From Anaerolineae bacterium (GTDB taxonomy: Bacteria > Chloroflexota > Anaerolineae > B4-G1 > SLSP01), in contig JAFGNI010000687.1 in assembly GCA_016927095.1 (NCBI GenBank), positions 1-17,336 on the forward strand: DNA of 17,336 bases, given 5' to 3'. Numbering within the stretch: position 1 is the first letter of the stretch; each line of letters begins with the position of its first letter. The notes beneath the pieces were generated by a model. The model was not told where the DNA came from, did no database searches, and saw only the letters and a program-made list of their open reading frames with translations. This document shows positions 7,252-13,531 of this stretch, one piece after another. The translations under genes and the position numbers were made by a program.

Positions 7252-8739
7252 TCAATAGACGTGACGGATACCGTCAAAGTGGCGGAGGATGGGATCGTCG
7301 AGTCGCACCATATGGGCCCGCATCCTCTCGATCAGCGCTTGCTGCAGATCAGCCGTCTCCGGAAGGTCGATCAGGTTGTGCATCTCCCAGGGATCGTTCA
7401 CCAGGTCGTAGAGCTCGCCGATATCGGAGTGATTGTAGACGAACTTGTGGGTGCGCGTGCGGATCATCCGCTGCTCGAAGGTGAAAAGCTGCGCGAAGAA
7501 CTGGGCATAGATGCTGTCCCGCCCGGTCGGCGTGGGCCGTCCCAGGAGCTGGTCAAGGATACTCTGGGTATCGGGCTCGGACGGCAGCGGGCGTCCTGCC
7601 ATCTCCAGGAAGGTGGGATAGAGATCTTGGAGGTAGACGAATTCATCATTGACACTGCCCGGCGCCTCACAGTCTGGATGGGCCACCACCATCGGCAGCC
7701 GGTAGCACTGCTCGTAGGTAAAAGGCCCCTTCTCAATCAGGCGATGCGCGCCCATGGTGTCGCCGTGGTCGGTGCTGAAGATCACGACGGTGTTGTCGGC
7801 GAGGCCCTGCGCCGCCAGTTCCTCCATGATCATGCCCACGAGATCATCGATCATCGTCACATAGCCCCAGTAGCGGGCCACGATCTCACGCCACCGGGCC
7901 CAGCCGCCCTCGGTCAGACCCCAGTACCGCTCGACCAGGTACTGAACGAAGGGCTTCCGCTCCCAGGTCTCGTCGAAGCTCGGTTCGACGGGGATTGTTG
8001 CCGGATCGTACATCGAGTAGTAGGGCTCCGGAATGAGACACGGGGTGTGTGGCCCCCAGAAGTTGGCCCAGATGAAGAAGGGCTCCCCACCCTCGTCCCG
8101 CCGGGCCTTCATCGACCACAGCAGATCGATCGTGTCCTGGGCAACCATAGTCTCGAAGCTGGACTCAAGGGTGCCGGACTGGAGCGCGTACATCTCCTGG
8201 CCCTGCTTGCCCGGGTTATCGCCGTAGTGGGCCTCCAAGACCTGGGGAATCTCGTACCCGTGGCTTTCGAGGTAGTCCTTGTAGTGTGTCGAGGCGCCAG
8301 AGCTACCCGCCGGCGGACCGAAACGCAAGCCCTCGACCAGACCCCGGTAAATGGGATAGCCGTAGCCAGGAAAGTCCTTGCCCTTGAAACCGTAGTCGGT
8401 AGCGACCTTGGGGTCATCGATGTGCCATTTGCCCGCGTAACCCAACTGGTAACCGGCAGCCCCCAACTCCGAGGCCAGATTCGGGATGTTAGGGTTCAGG
8501 ACCTGGTTGTTGATGCGCACGTCGTTCTTATGCGGGTAGACACCGGTGAAGAGCGCCGCGCGCGATGGGGAACAGGGCACGGTGCTCGTGTAGGCGCGGT
8601 CAAACCGGACGCCGCGGGCTGCAAGGCGATCGATGTTGGGTGTCTGACAGATTTCAGCGCCGTAGCAGCCCAGCGTGTCATAGCGATGCTGATCGGTCAG
8701 GATCAACAAAACATTGGGTCGCGTTGCTTGCTCTGCCAT
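7252..8739 (-). CDS. Type I (formylglycine-dependent) sulfatase
   Basis: This 495-residue protein is a type I sulfatase of the alkaline phosphatase superfamily that hydrolyses sulfate esters. The N-terminal NVLLILTDQHRYDTLGCYG supplies calcium ligands (Asp16, Gln17). Cys56 in CSPSRAALFTG is the residue converted to formylglycine. The GKWH motif (Lys104) and STDHGDTMG (Asp324, His325) complete the active site. There is no signal peptide, so the enzyme should act in the cytoplasm on small imported substrates rather than on whole polysaccharides. No formylglycine-generating or anaerobic sulfatase-maturating enzyme is seen in the window. The ATG is preceded by GGGGAGGG at 5-base spacing. It is the first gene of the minus-strand cluster and has a plausible promoter at 8877-8904. 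With the GH95 gene it suggests a sulfated fucose-containing substrate; this is inference. Confidence 0.95.
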   Translation of the reverse strand: MAEQATRPNVLLILTDQHRYDTLGCYGAEICQTPNIDRLAARGVRFDRAYTSTVPCSPSRAALFTGVYPHKNDVRINNQVLNPNIPNLASELGAAGYQLGYAGKWHIDDPKVATDYGFKGKDFPGYGYPIYRGLVEGLRFGPPAGSSGASTHYKDYLESHGYEIPQVLEAHYGDNPGKQGQEMYALQSGTLESSFETMVAQDTIDLLWSMKARRDEGGEPFFIWANFWGPHTPCLIPEPYYSMYDPATIPVEPSFDETWERKPFVQYLVERYWGLTEGGWARWREIVARYWGYVTMIDDLVGMIMEELAAQGLADNTVVIFSTDHGDTMGAHRLIEKGPFTYEQCYRLPMVVAHPDCEAPGSVNDEFVYLQDLYPTFLEMAGRPLPSEPDTQSILDQLLGRPTPTGRDSIYAQFFAQLFTFEQRMIRTRTHKFVYNHSDIGELYDLVNDPWEMHNLIDLPETADLQQALIERMRAHMVRLDDPILRHFDGIRHVY

Positions 8740-8754
8740 CGTTCCCTCCCCTAG

Positions 8755-8774
8755 GTATCCAGAGCACAGGATAC
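8755..8774. promoter_or_regulatory. GTATCC/GGATAC inverted repeat in the sulfatase leader
   Basis: A perfect 6-bp inverted repeat with an 8-base loop lies directly upstream of the sulfatase Shine-Dalgarno (about 8744-8751). It would be in the 5' leader if transcription starts from the promoter at 8877-8904. Possible roles are an operator or a small mRNA hairpin. It shares the GTATC core with other sites in this region. Confidence 0.4.
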
Positions 8775-8876
8775 AGGTTCAACTGTGGTCGTCAGGAAAC
8801 CGGCCCCGGCGTCGCTGCCGACTGCTACTCAAATCGCTCCAGGATCGATCGGCCCGCTGCGGTCGCGGGCATGTCT

Positions 8877-8904
8877 ATTGTATGGTATCCCCGGGGCTAG
8901 CCAA
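8877..8904 (-). promoter_or_regulatory. Predicted sigma-70-type promoter of the sulfatase operon
   Basis: On the minus strand, -35 TTGGCT (8904-8899) and -10 TACAAT (8882-8877) are separated by 16 bases. The spacer holds the palindrome CCCCGGGG (8889-8896). Transcription would start near 8870, leaving a leader of about 130 bases before the sulfatase ATG. Together with the plus-strand promoter at 8994-9021 it explains most of the 340-base non-coding region 8740-9079, where I see no gene. Confidence 0.5.
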
Positions 8905-8993
8905 CTCCCGCCACGGCCGAGCTCGCTGTCTGGCGCTCCGACGGCCCACGTCTGCACTATGAATCTAGCAAGAAATGTCCCATCGCGCAAAAC

Positions 8994-9021
8994 TTGAAGA
9001 AAATACGTCACCCGCTAGAAT
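8994..9021 (+). promoter_or_regulatory. Predicted sigma-70-type promoter of the CBM48 gene
   Basis: TTGAAG (8994-8999) and TAGAAT (9016-9021) are separated by 16 bases. Start of transcription would be near 9028, at the base of the hairpin 9027-9047. This gives a leader of about 50 bases before the ATG at 9080. Confidence 0.55.
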
Positions 9022-9052
9022 GGTATCGTTGCGCTGGGGGCGCAACGGTATC
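9022..9052 (+). promoter_or_regulatory. Start-site hairpin flanked by GGTATC repeats
   Basis: CGTTGCGC (9027-9034) pairs with GCGCAACG (9040-9047) across a 5-base loop. GGTATC occurs on both sides (9022-9027 and 9047-9052) as a direct repeat. The element sits exactly at the predicted transcription start, so it could be a repressor site overlapping +1 or a 5' mRNA hairpin that protects the transcript. Confidence 0.5.
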
Positions 9053-9079
9053 AAAGCCATAGAGAAAGGAGCAACACAG

Positions 9080-9397
9080 ATGAGCATAAGTAAGCAGTTC
9101 CTAAAGAGCCGGCCTGAGTGCAAGGTGAAGTTCAGGGTGAGTGCGGAGAACGCTGGTGATGTCCAATCCGTCGCCCTGGTCGGCGACTTCAACGATTGGG
9201 ATCAGACCGCCACCCCTATGGACCACCTCAAGAGCGGCGACTTCACCGCCACCCTCTACCTCGACCTGGATCGCCGGTATGCGTTCCGCTACCTCGCCGA
9301 CGGCAGTACGTGGATGAACGATGAAGCAGCCGATGATCTGACCCCCACGGAGTTCCCCGGGGAGATGAACTCGGTGATCGATACGACAGCTCCCTAG
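9080..9397 (+). CDS. Stand-alone CBM48 (AMPK-beta/isoamylase N-terminal-like) glycogen-binding protein
   Basis: This 105-residue protein is almost entirely one carbohydrate-binding module of the CBM48/early-set type, found in AMPK beta subunits and at the N-termini of glycogen branching and debranching enzymes. The core SVALVGDFNDWDQTATPM (30-47) contains the first binding Trp (Trp40). A second strand pair, YAFRYLADGSTWMNDEAAD (67-85), contains Trp78. No catalytic domain is attached. The ATG at 9080 was chosen because AAAGGAG lies 8 bases upstream and the in-frame extension before it is non-coding promoter sequence. It is likely cytoplasmic and may bind glycogen or similar alpha-glucans, perhaps as a scaffold or sensor. 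It has its own promoter and terminator, so it is probably monocistronic. The module is firm; the role is inferred. Confidence 0.9.
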   Translation: MSISKQFLKSRPECKVKFRVSAENAGDVQSVALVGDFNDWDQTATPMDHLKSGDFTATLYLDLDRRYAFRYLADGSTWMNDEAADDLTPTEFPGEMNSVIDTTAP

Positions 9398-9424
9398 CCT
9401 AGACAGCAGTTAGCTTCAGATTGG

Positions 9425-9467
9425 CGAACCCGGGCATCGGACGCTGGTGCGTCCGCTCCCGGGTTCG
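9425..9467 (+). terminator. Rho-independent-like terminator hairpin after the CBM48 gene
   Basis: CGAACCCGGG (9425-9434) pairs perfectly with CCCGGGTTCG (9458-9467), and inside it CGGACG (9438-9443) pairs with CGTCCG (9450-9455). The hairpin is followed by TTCATTT, a weak T-rich tail. It lies 28 bases after the CBM48 stop and ahead of the next promoter. Confidence 0.75.
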
Positions 9468-9525
9468 TTCATTTGTGAAAGGCGACAGCACCCCTATAGA
9501 GGGTACTTGTATCGAAGGAATCCGG

Positions 9526-9553
9526 TTGACAGGCCTGAGCGCGCACGTAGACT
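9526..9553 (+). promoter_or_regulatory. Strong predicted promoter of the FHA regulator
   Basis: A consensus -35 TTGACA (9526-9531) and a -10 TAGACT (9548-9553) are separated by 16 bases. Transcription would start near 9560, directly at the GGAGG (9561-9565), so the leader would be only about a dozen bases. It could drive both the regulator and the kinase gene downstream. Confidence 0.65.
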
Positions 9554-9572
9554 AAACGCTGGAGGTGGCGGG

Positions 9573-10193
9573 ATGACCAGTGATCCAACGGACAAACCGG
9601 TCCCCTATCTTGAGGACCCCACAGGCCAGGAGCACCTGCTTACGGCAGACGCGACCAGCATCGGTCGGGCCGTCACCAACGACATCGTGATCACCAGCAA
9701 ACGCGTCTCACGGGAACATGCGCGCATCGTCAAGGATGGATGGCGGCGCATGCTCGAGGATCTGGATAGCACGAACGGCACTTTCCTCAACCGCGAGCGG
9801 GTGCTGACCCCCCGCGAACTGCGAGACCGCGACGAAATCAAGATCGGCGACGTGGCCTTCATCTTTCACGACCCTGACATCACCTTCCGCGACACGGCAC
9901 TTCCCGACCTGCAGATCGACACCGCAGCGGGGGTCGTGCGTGTGAACCGCAGGATCATCGAGCTATCACCGAAGGAGTTCATCCTTCTAGCCTATCTGTA
10001 CGAGCACCCCAACGAGGTCTGTCCCAAGGACGACATCGCCCTAGCCGTCTGGCCCGAGTACGAGAGCGATGTCTACGACTACCAGATCGAGAACCTCGTA
10101 AGGCGCCTGCGCGCTAAGATCGAGAGCGACGCCTCTGACCCGCAACGCCTGGTCACCGTCCGCGGTCTGGGCTACAAGCTGGTCTACGGATAG
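9573..10193 (+). CDS. FHA domain-winged-helix transcriptional regulator
   Basis: This 206-residue cytoplasmic protein joins a phosphothreonine-binding FHA domain to an OmpR-type winged-helix DNA-binding domain. The FHA domain (about 10-100) shows GR (31-32), SREHARI (46-52) and STNGTFLN (66-73), the residues that hold phosphothreonine peptides. The C-terminal domain (about 112-206) has LSPKEFILLAYLYEHPNEV, the recognition-helix region YDYQIENLVRRLRAKIE and the closing VTVRGLGYKL, as in response-regulator output domains. There is no receiver domain, so input should come through the FHA domain. The ATG has GGAGG 7 bases upstream. The adjacent Ser/Thr kinase is the obvious source of the phosphothreonine signal. 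The target genes are unknown. Domain calls are firm; the kinase link is inference from adjacency. Confidence 0.92.
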   Translation: MTSDPTDKPVPYLEDPTGQEHLLTADATSIGRAVTNDIVITSKRVSREHARIVKDGWRRMLEDLDSTNGTFLNRERVLTPRELRDRDEIKIGDVAFIFHDPDITFRDTALPDLQIDTAAGVVRVNRRIIELSPKEFILLAYLYEHPNEVCPKDDIALAVWPEYESDVYDYQIENLVRRLRAKIESDASDPQRLVTVRGLGYKLVYG

Positions 10194-10258
10194 CTACCTG
10201 ATACGCGGGCGTTAGGCAGCAGGGCCGAACATCGCCTACGCTGATCACAGCCAGAAGA

Positions 10259-10303
10259 ATTCGGGAAGGTGTCCCGGTGGCCGGCGGGCATGAGCTCCCG
10301 AAT
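10259..10303. repeat. 8-bp inverted repeat in the regulator-kinase gap
   Basis: ATTCGGGA (10259-10266) and TCCCGAAT (10296-10303) form a perfect inverted repeat around a GC-rich 29-base loop. It lies in the 177-base gap before the kinase gene. It could be an attenuating hairpin or an operator for the adjacent winged-helix regulator. No strong promoter is visible here. Confidence 0.35.
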
Positions 10304-10370
10304 CGCGAACCTAGAGAGGCGGAAACGTACCCCGGTGAGGGCGATGTTGCGACGGAAACAGCGGAATCGT

Positions 10371-11942
10371 ATGGCACAAGCATCCCTGGAGGGCACCACA
10401 CTGGGCCGCTACCGCGTGCTAGAGCCCCTAGGTCGTGGTGGCATGGCCCGGGTCTACCGCGCTTACCATCCCCACCTCGACCGCTACGTTGCCCTAAAGC
10501 TGCTCCGCTCTGACCTCGTCGAGGACAAGGAATTCCTGGCCCGCTTCCATCGTGAGGCTCGTGCTGTGGCTGCGCTGCGCCACCCACACATTGTGCAAGT
10601 CTTCGACTTCGACACGCAGGACGACGCGGTCTACATGGTGATGGAGTATCTCGAGGGCGACACACTGAAGGCGCGTCTCGACCACTACCGGGTCCACGGG
10701 GAACGCATGCCGTTGGGTGAGGTGGGGCGTGTTATGCTCGACGCGCTGGATGGCTTGGACTATGCGCACGGCGAGGGCATGATCCACCGCGACCTAAAGC
10801 CCGCGAACGTGCTGCTCACCAAACGTGGACAGGCCGTCCTGGGCGATTTCGGCATCGCTCACATGGTCAGCGGCACGCAGTACACGGCGACCGGGGCATT
10901 GATGGGCACGCCCGAGTATATGGCTCCCGAGCAAGGCCTCCAGGGCTGCTGCGATGCCCGCAGCGACATCTACGCTATGGGCGTGATCCTCTATGAGATG
11001 CTCACGCAGCGCGTCCCCTTTGAGGCCGAGACGCCATTGGCCACCCTGATGAAGCACGTTCACGAGCCATTGCCCCTGCCGCGGAGTGTCAACCCCCAGA
11101 TCCCCGTCGCTCTGGAGCGCGTTGTCCTGAAGGCATTGGCGAAGGATCCAGATCATCGCTACGCCACCGCTGCGGAGATGGCCACAGCCCTGCGCGCCGC
11201 GCTGGCGGCGTCTGCCATCGAGCTGCCAGAGCGCATCTCGCGCCCTCCGTCCTTCACGACCTTGGGCGCGCCCTCGGAGCCGGTCCAGGTTGTATCGGGA
11301 CGCGCGCGCCAGGCGCTGAAAGATACCGCCACAGCGGAGGCACAGACCGACATCACGCTCGGGGAGCAGGTGGCGGCGGCACGGTCCGGAGTCCGACCGC
11401 ATCGTGGGAAGGGTCGCCGGGCCAAAGCACAGGGCCGGGCTCGCCCCAGCGTGACCCAGGCCGGCACGGCATCCTCACGACCCGATGCCTCCAAGGGCAT
11501 CTTCCTGGCCATCGCCGTCGTCGCGTTGGGCAATCTCCTGGCAGTCACCCTCTCGTCGGTGCTGGGGAACTGGGCGGTCTTCAGGATTGGTTGGCCGATG
11601 GAGCTTCTCTTGTCCGGCGGTGCGCTCTTCTTCCTGATGGCGACGACGCAGACAATCTGGCTCTCCATCCCGGCCGGCCTCGCGACGGCCAATGGTGGGC
11701 TCTTCGCCTATTGCGCGCTGACCGGCAACTGGCATCACTGGACCTTCCTTTGGATCGTCGAGCCGTGGGTGGCCGCTGCAACGGTCATCGTCTCCGTTCA
11801 GCTCGCCCAAAAGCCCGCCGAGGCGCGAACCATCAGCCGGCTCTTTGGCTGGGCCGGGGGCGTCACCTCGATCCTGGCTGCCGTCGCCGTTCAGGGCGGA
11901 TCACTGGTCCTCGACGTCGCCCGGCAGATCCTGGTCCGCTAG
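10371..11942 (+). CDS. Membrane-anchored Hanks-type Ser/Thr protein kinase with multi-pass C-terminus
   Basis: The kinase domain (about 14-275 of 523 residues) is intact: glycine loop LGRGGMARVY, Lys43 in VALKLL, catalytic HRDLKPANV (Asp141), DFG (159-161), and the activation segment with TATGALMGTPEYMAPEQ (172-188). A basic, low-complexity linker (about 290-375) follows. About five hydrophobic segments come next (roughly 377-397, 411-425, 430-450, 459-478, 495-515). Most kinases of this type have one helix and an extracellular sensor, so a multi-pass domain is unusual. Residues 401-465 are homologous to the membrane protein at 12281-13003. The start is uncertain: I chose the ATG at 10371, ten or so residues before the kinase fold. 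An ATG at 10344 after GTGAGGG is possible. The 5' neighbour is the FHA regulator, the likely partner or substrate. Confidence 0.92.
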   Translation: MAQASLEGTTLGRYRVLEPLGRGGMARVYRAYHPHLDRYVALKLLRSDLVEDKEFLARFHREARAVAALRHPHIVQVFDFDTQDDAVYMVMEYLEGDTLKARLDHYRVHGERMPLGEVGRVMLDALDGLDYAHGEGMIHRDLKPANVLLTKRGQAVLGDFGIAHMVSGTQYTATGALMGTPEYMAPEQGLQGCCDARSDIYAMGVILYEMLTQRVPFEAETPLATLMKHVHEPLPLPRSVNPQIPVALERVVLKALAKDPDHRYATAAEMATALRAALAASAIELPERISRPPSFTTLGAPSEPVQVVSGRARQALKDTATAEAQTDITLGEQVAAARSGVRPHRGKGRRAKAQGRARPSVTQAGTASSRPDASKGIFLAIAVVALGNLLAVTLSSVLGNWAVFRIGWPMELLLSGGALFFLMATTQTIWLSIPAGLATANGGLFAYCALTGNWHHWTFLWIVEPWVAAATVIVSVQLAQKPAEARTISRLFGWAGGVTSILAAVAVQGGSLVLDVARQILVR

Positions 11943-12027
11943 CCCCGCAACGGATCCCCCTAAGCGATCTTGCCCTCGGGCAGCTCGCATGCATCTCTGC
12001 TTAGCCAATCGCGCCTAATCCCAAGAA

Positions 12028-12097
12028 CCGGATCCCGTCATCCTGAGCGGGTCAAGCTAGCACCCTGGATGGATGACCAAGACAGCGAAGGATCCGG
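12028..12097. repeat. Degenerate dispersed repeat with CCGGATCC ends
   Basis: CCGGATCC (12028-12035) and GGATCCGG (12090-12097) form an 8-bp inverted repeat. Just inside them lie GTCATCCTGAGCG and GCGAAGGATCC, two halves of a motif that I recognise as common in intergenic DNA of many bacteria. The 338-base gap 11943-12280 between the kinase and the next membrane protein otherwise shows no convincing gene. Its right end carries TAGAAT (12242-12247), a possible -10 box without a clear -35. Confidence 0.4.
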
Positions 12098-12280
12098 CGA
12101 CGGTCACACGACGTCAGGGTCGAGGCACGGGATCTCTGCGACTACGCCCAGGGCAGGTGCCGCACTAGCCTCGATAGTGGAGTGTGTTCAGGTGTTAGCC
12201 AGCTGATAGGGGCTCAGTGGGTAAGGACCTCCTGGATCTCCTAGAATGATAGCGTGTGAAACAACCACGAGGAGGTAAGC

Positions 12281-13003
12281 ATGAACAAGCAACTTATGAT
12301 TGGATTGGGAACGTTGTTGATCCTGATTGGGGCCGTATCCCTTGGGGCGACCGTTCTGGGGTGGCTCTTCGGCTTTCGCCTGTGGCAGCTCTGGCCCCTG
12401 CTGGTCATCGCAGTAGGTTTGGGCTTGACGGCGCCTGCTGTCCTGAGCCGGCGGGGGGCCCTCCTGCAGGTGCTACCGCTCCTCGGTCTGCCCACGCTCA
12501 CAGCGGGCACACTGTTGTTGGTCGGTAGCGTGTTCAGATGGTGGCAGGTGTGGACGATCCTATGGCCACTGGAGGTTATCAGCGTGGCTGCGGGGTGCCT
12601 TTGGATAGCGGCGAGGAGCAACGCTAAGTGGCTGATCGTGCCGGCGATCCTCATCGGCGCTAACGGTCTCATCCTCCAGTTCTGTGCCGCTACGGGCTGG
12701 TGGGGCGCGTGGTCGGTCCTATGGACGGTCGAGCCCGTCGCGGTCGGTATCTCCCTGCTGGCCCTCAATGCCCGCCGCCCATCCGCCGGGCTGCTGACCG
12801 CAGGCTTGGTCTTCTGCGCTCTGGGGGCGCTAGGCTTCCTGCAATCGATGGCCTTTGTGTCGCTGGCAGCCTTCCGCCCGCTGCGGTGGCTCTGGCGCTG
12901 GTTCACCCCCGTCGCAGCGATCTTGGCAGGAGCGGGTATGGTCGCCTGGACACTGGCCCGCCCGGGGGCCAGGGCGGACAACACAGCAGTCTCCGAGGCT
13001 TAG
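12281..13003 (+). CDS. Multi-pass membrane protein homologous to the kinase C-terminus (LiaI/LiaF-like repeats)
   Basis: This 240-residue protein is almost wholly hydrophobic, with about seven or eight predicted helices and a short polar tail. Residues 88-152 align without gaps to residues 401-465 of the neighbouring kinase (26 identities by hand count), sharing a WP-E start, an ANG and a TG-W--W--LW-VEP end. The N-terminus (MIGLGTLLILIGAV ... LWQLWPLLVIAVGLGL) resembles the LiaI/LiaF transmembrane module of envelope-stress sensors. A Trp-rich motif of the form W-x-x-[LIF]-W/T-P followed by a helix recurs near 35, 90, 143 and 204, indicating internal repeats. The ATG follows GAGGAGG at ideal spacing. 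It could be an accessory sensor or partner of the kinase. No named function is supported. Confidence 0.88.
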   Translation: MNKQLMIGLGTLLILIGAVSLGATVLGWLFGFRLWQLWPLLVIAVGLGLTAPAVLSRRGALLQVLPLLGLPTLTAGTLLLVGSVFRWWQVWTILWPLEVISVAAGCLWIAARSNAKWLIVPAILIGANGLILQFCAATGWWGAWSVLWTVEPVAVGISLLALNARRPSAGLLTAGLVFCALGALGFLQSMAFVSLAAFRPLRWLWRWFTPVAAILAGAGMVAWTLARPGARADNTAVSEA

Positions 13004-13192
13004 CGGAGGCAAGCATCTTGCGAAGTGCGATCATCCATCCTACTGGCACAACCGGTAACGCCCCAAGCGCCGACTAGACTACCTCTTGGTGGGGTGCACT
13101 AGCCGTTCGTTCGGCAGGGCATGGCCAGTCTACAGGCCTGAGCAACACGGGGGCTTTACCAAGTGAGCCACTAGCATACAGGCTGAAACTGG

Positions 13193-13225
13193 GTGCGCGG
13201 ACTGTGACGATCGCAGTCCGCGCAC
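13193..13225. terminator. 12-bp hairpin between converging operons
   Basis: GTGCGCGGACTG (13193-13204) pairs perfectly with CAGTCCGCGCAC (13214-13225) around a 9-base loop. It lies between the plus-strand membrane protein (stop 13003) and the end of hisE (stop 13249), so it can serve both directions. It has no long T-run on either strand. It is 23 bases past hisE and about 190 past the membrane protein. Confidence 0.7.
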
Positions 13226-13248
13226 TGTCTGCATCCGAGGCGTCGCCG

Positions 13249-13527
13249 TCACTTGCGGCGCTTCGCCAGCTCCACTCGCACGTCGTCCAATGTCAGGTCG
13301 CGGGAAGCTAATAGCACCAGAAGATGATAGAGGAGATCCGCCGACTCCTCTATGAGGCGCTGATCGCTCTGCCCCTTGCCGGCAAGCATGACCTCCATCG
13401 CCTCCTCACCAAGCTTCTTGAGAACCTCGTCACCACCGGCGAGAAGCTTGGCGGTGTAGGAGCCCGGCGTCGGGTTGGCCTTGCGGTCCAAGATCACATC
13501 AAAGAGCTCATCCAACACATCCTGCAT
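13249..13527 (-). CDS. hisE: Phosphoribosyl-ATP pyrophosphohydrolase
   Basis: HisE hydrolyses phosphoribosyl-ATP to phosphoribosyl-AMP, the second step of histidine synthesis. The 92-residue protein is a normal-length all-helical MazG-like pyrophosphatase. It has KKLGEEAMEVMLA (37-49) with metal-binding glutamates (41, 42, 45) and EESADLLYHLLVLL (60-73) with Glu and Asp64. The ATG at 13527 follows AAGGG with 7-base spacing. It lies 4 bases after the hisI stop in a different frame, so the two are separate genes rather than the fused HisIE found in many bacteria. It is the last gene of the operon. Confidence 0.96.
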   Translation of the reverse strand: MQDVLDELFDVILDRKANPTPGSYTAKLLAGGDEVLKKLGEEAMEVMLAGKGQSDQRLIEESADLLYHLLVLLASRDLTLDDVRVELAKRRK

Positions 13528-13531
13528 TGTC

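Noticed and set aside
7261..8754. A 497-codon open frame on the plus strand
   Set aside because: It lies entirely antisense to the sulfatase gene, whose catalytic motifs are intact, and shows no recognisable domain. It is a by-product of high GC codon use.
9425..9467. tRNA gene
   Set aside because: The nested stem is a simple two-part hairpin without cloverleaf arms or a T-loop sequence; a terminator explains it better.
11970..12206. A 78-codon open frame in the gap after the kinase
   Set aside because: No ribosome binding site, low-complexity composition and overlap with a dispersed repeat. I do not support it as a gene.
12241..12984. A 247-codon open frame on the minus strand
   Set aside because: It is antisense to the membrane protein, which has a strong ribosome binding site and homology to the kinase. 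The reverse product is Pro/Arg-rich and without domain features.
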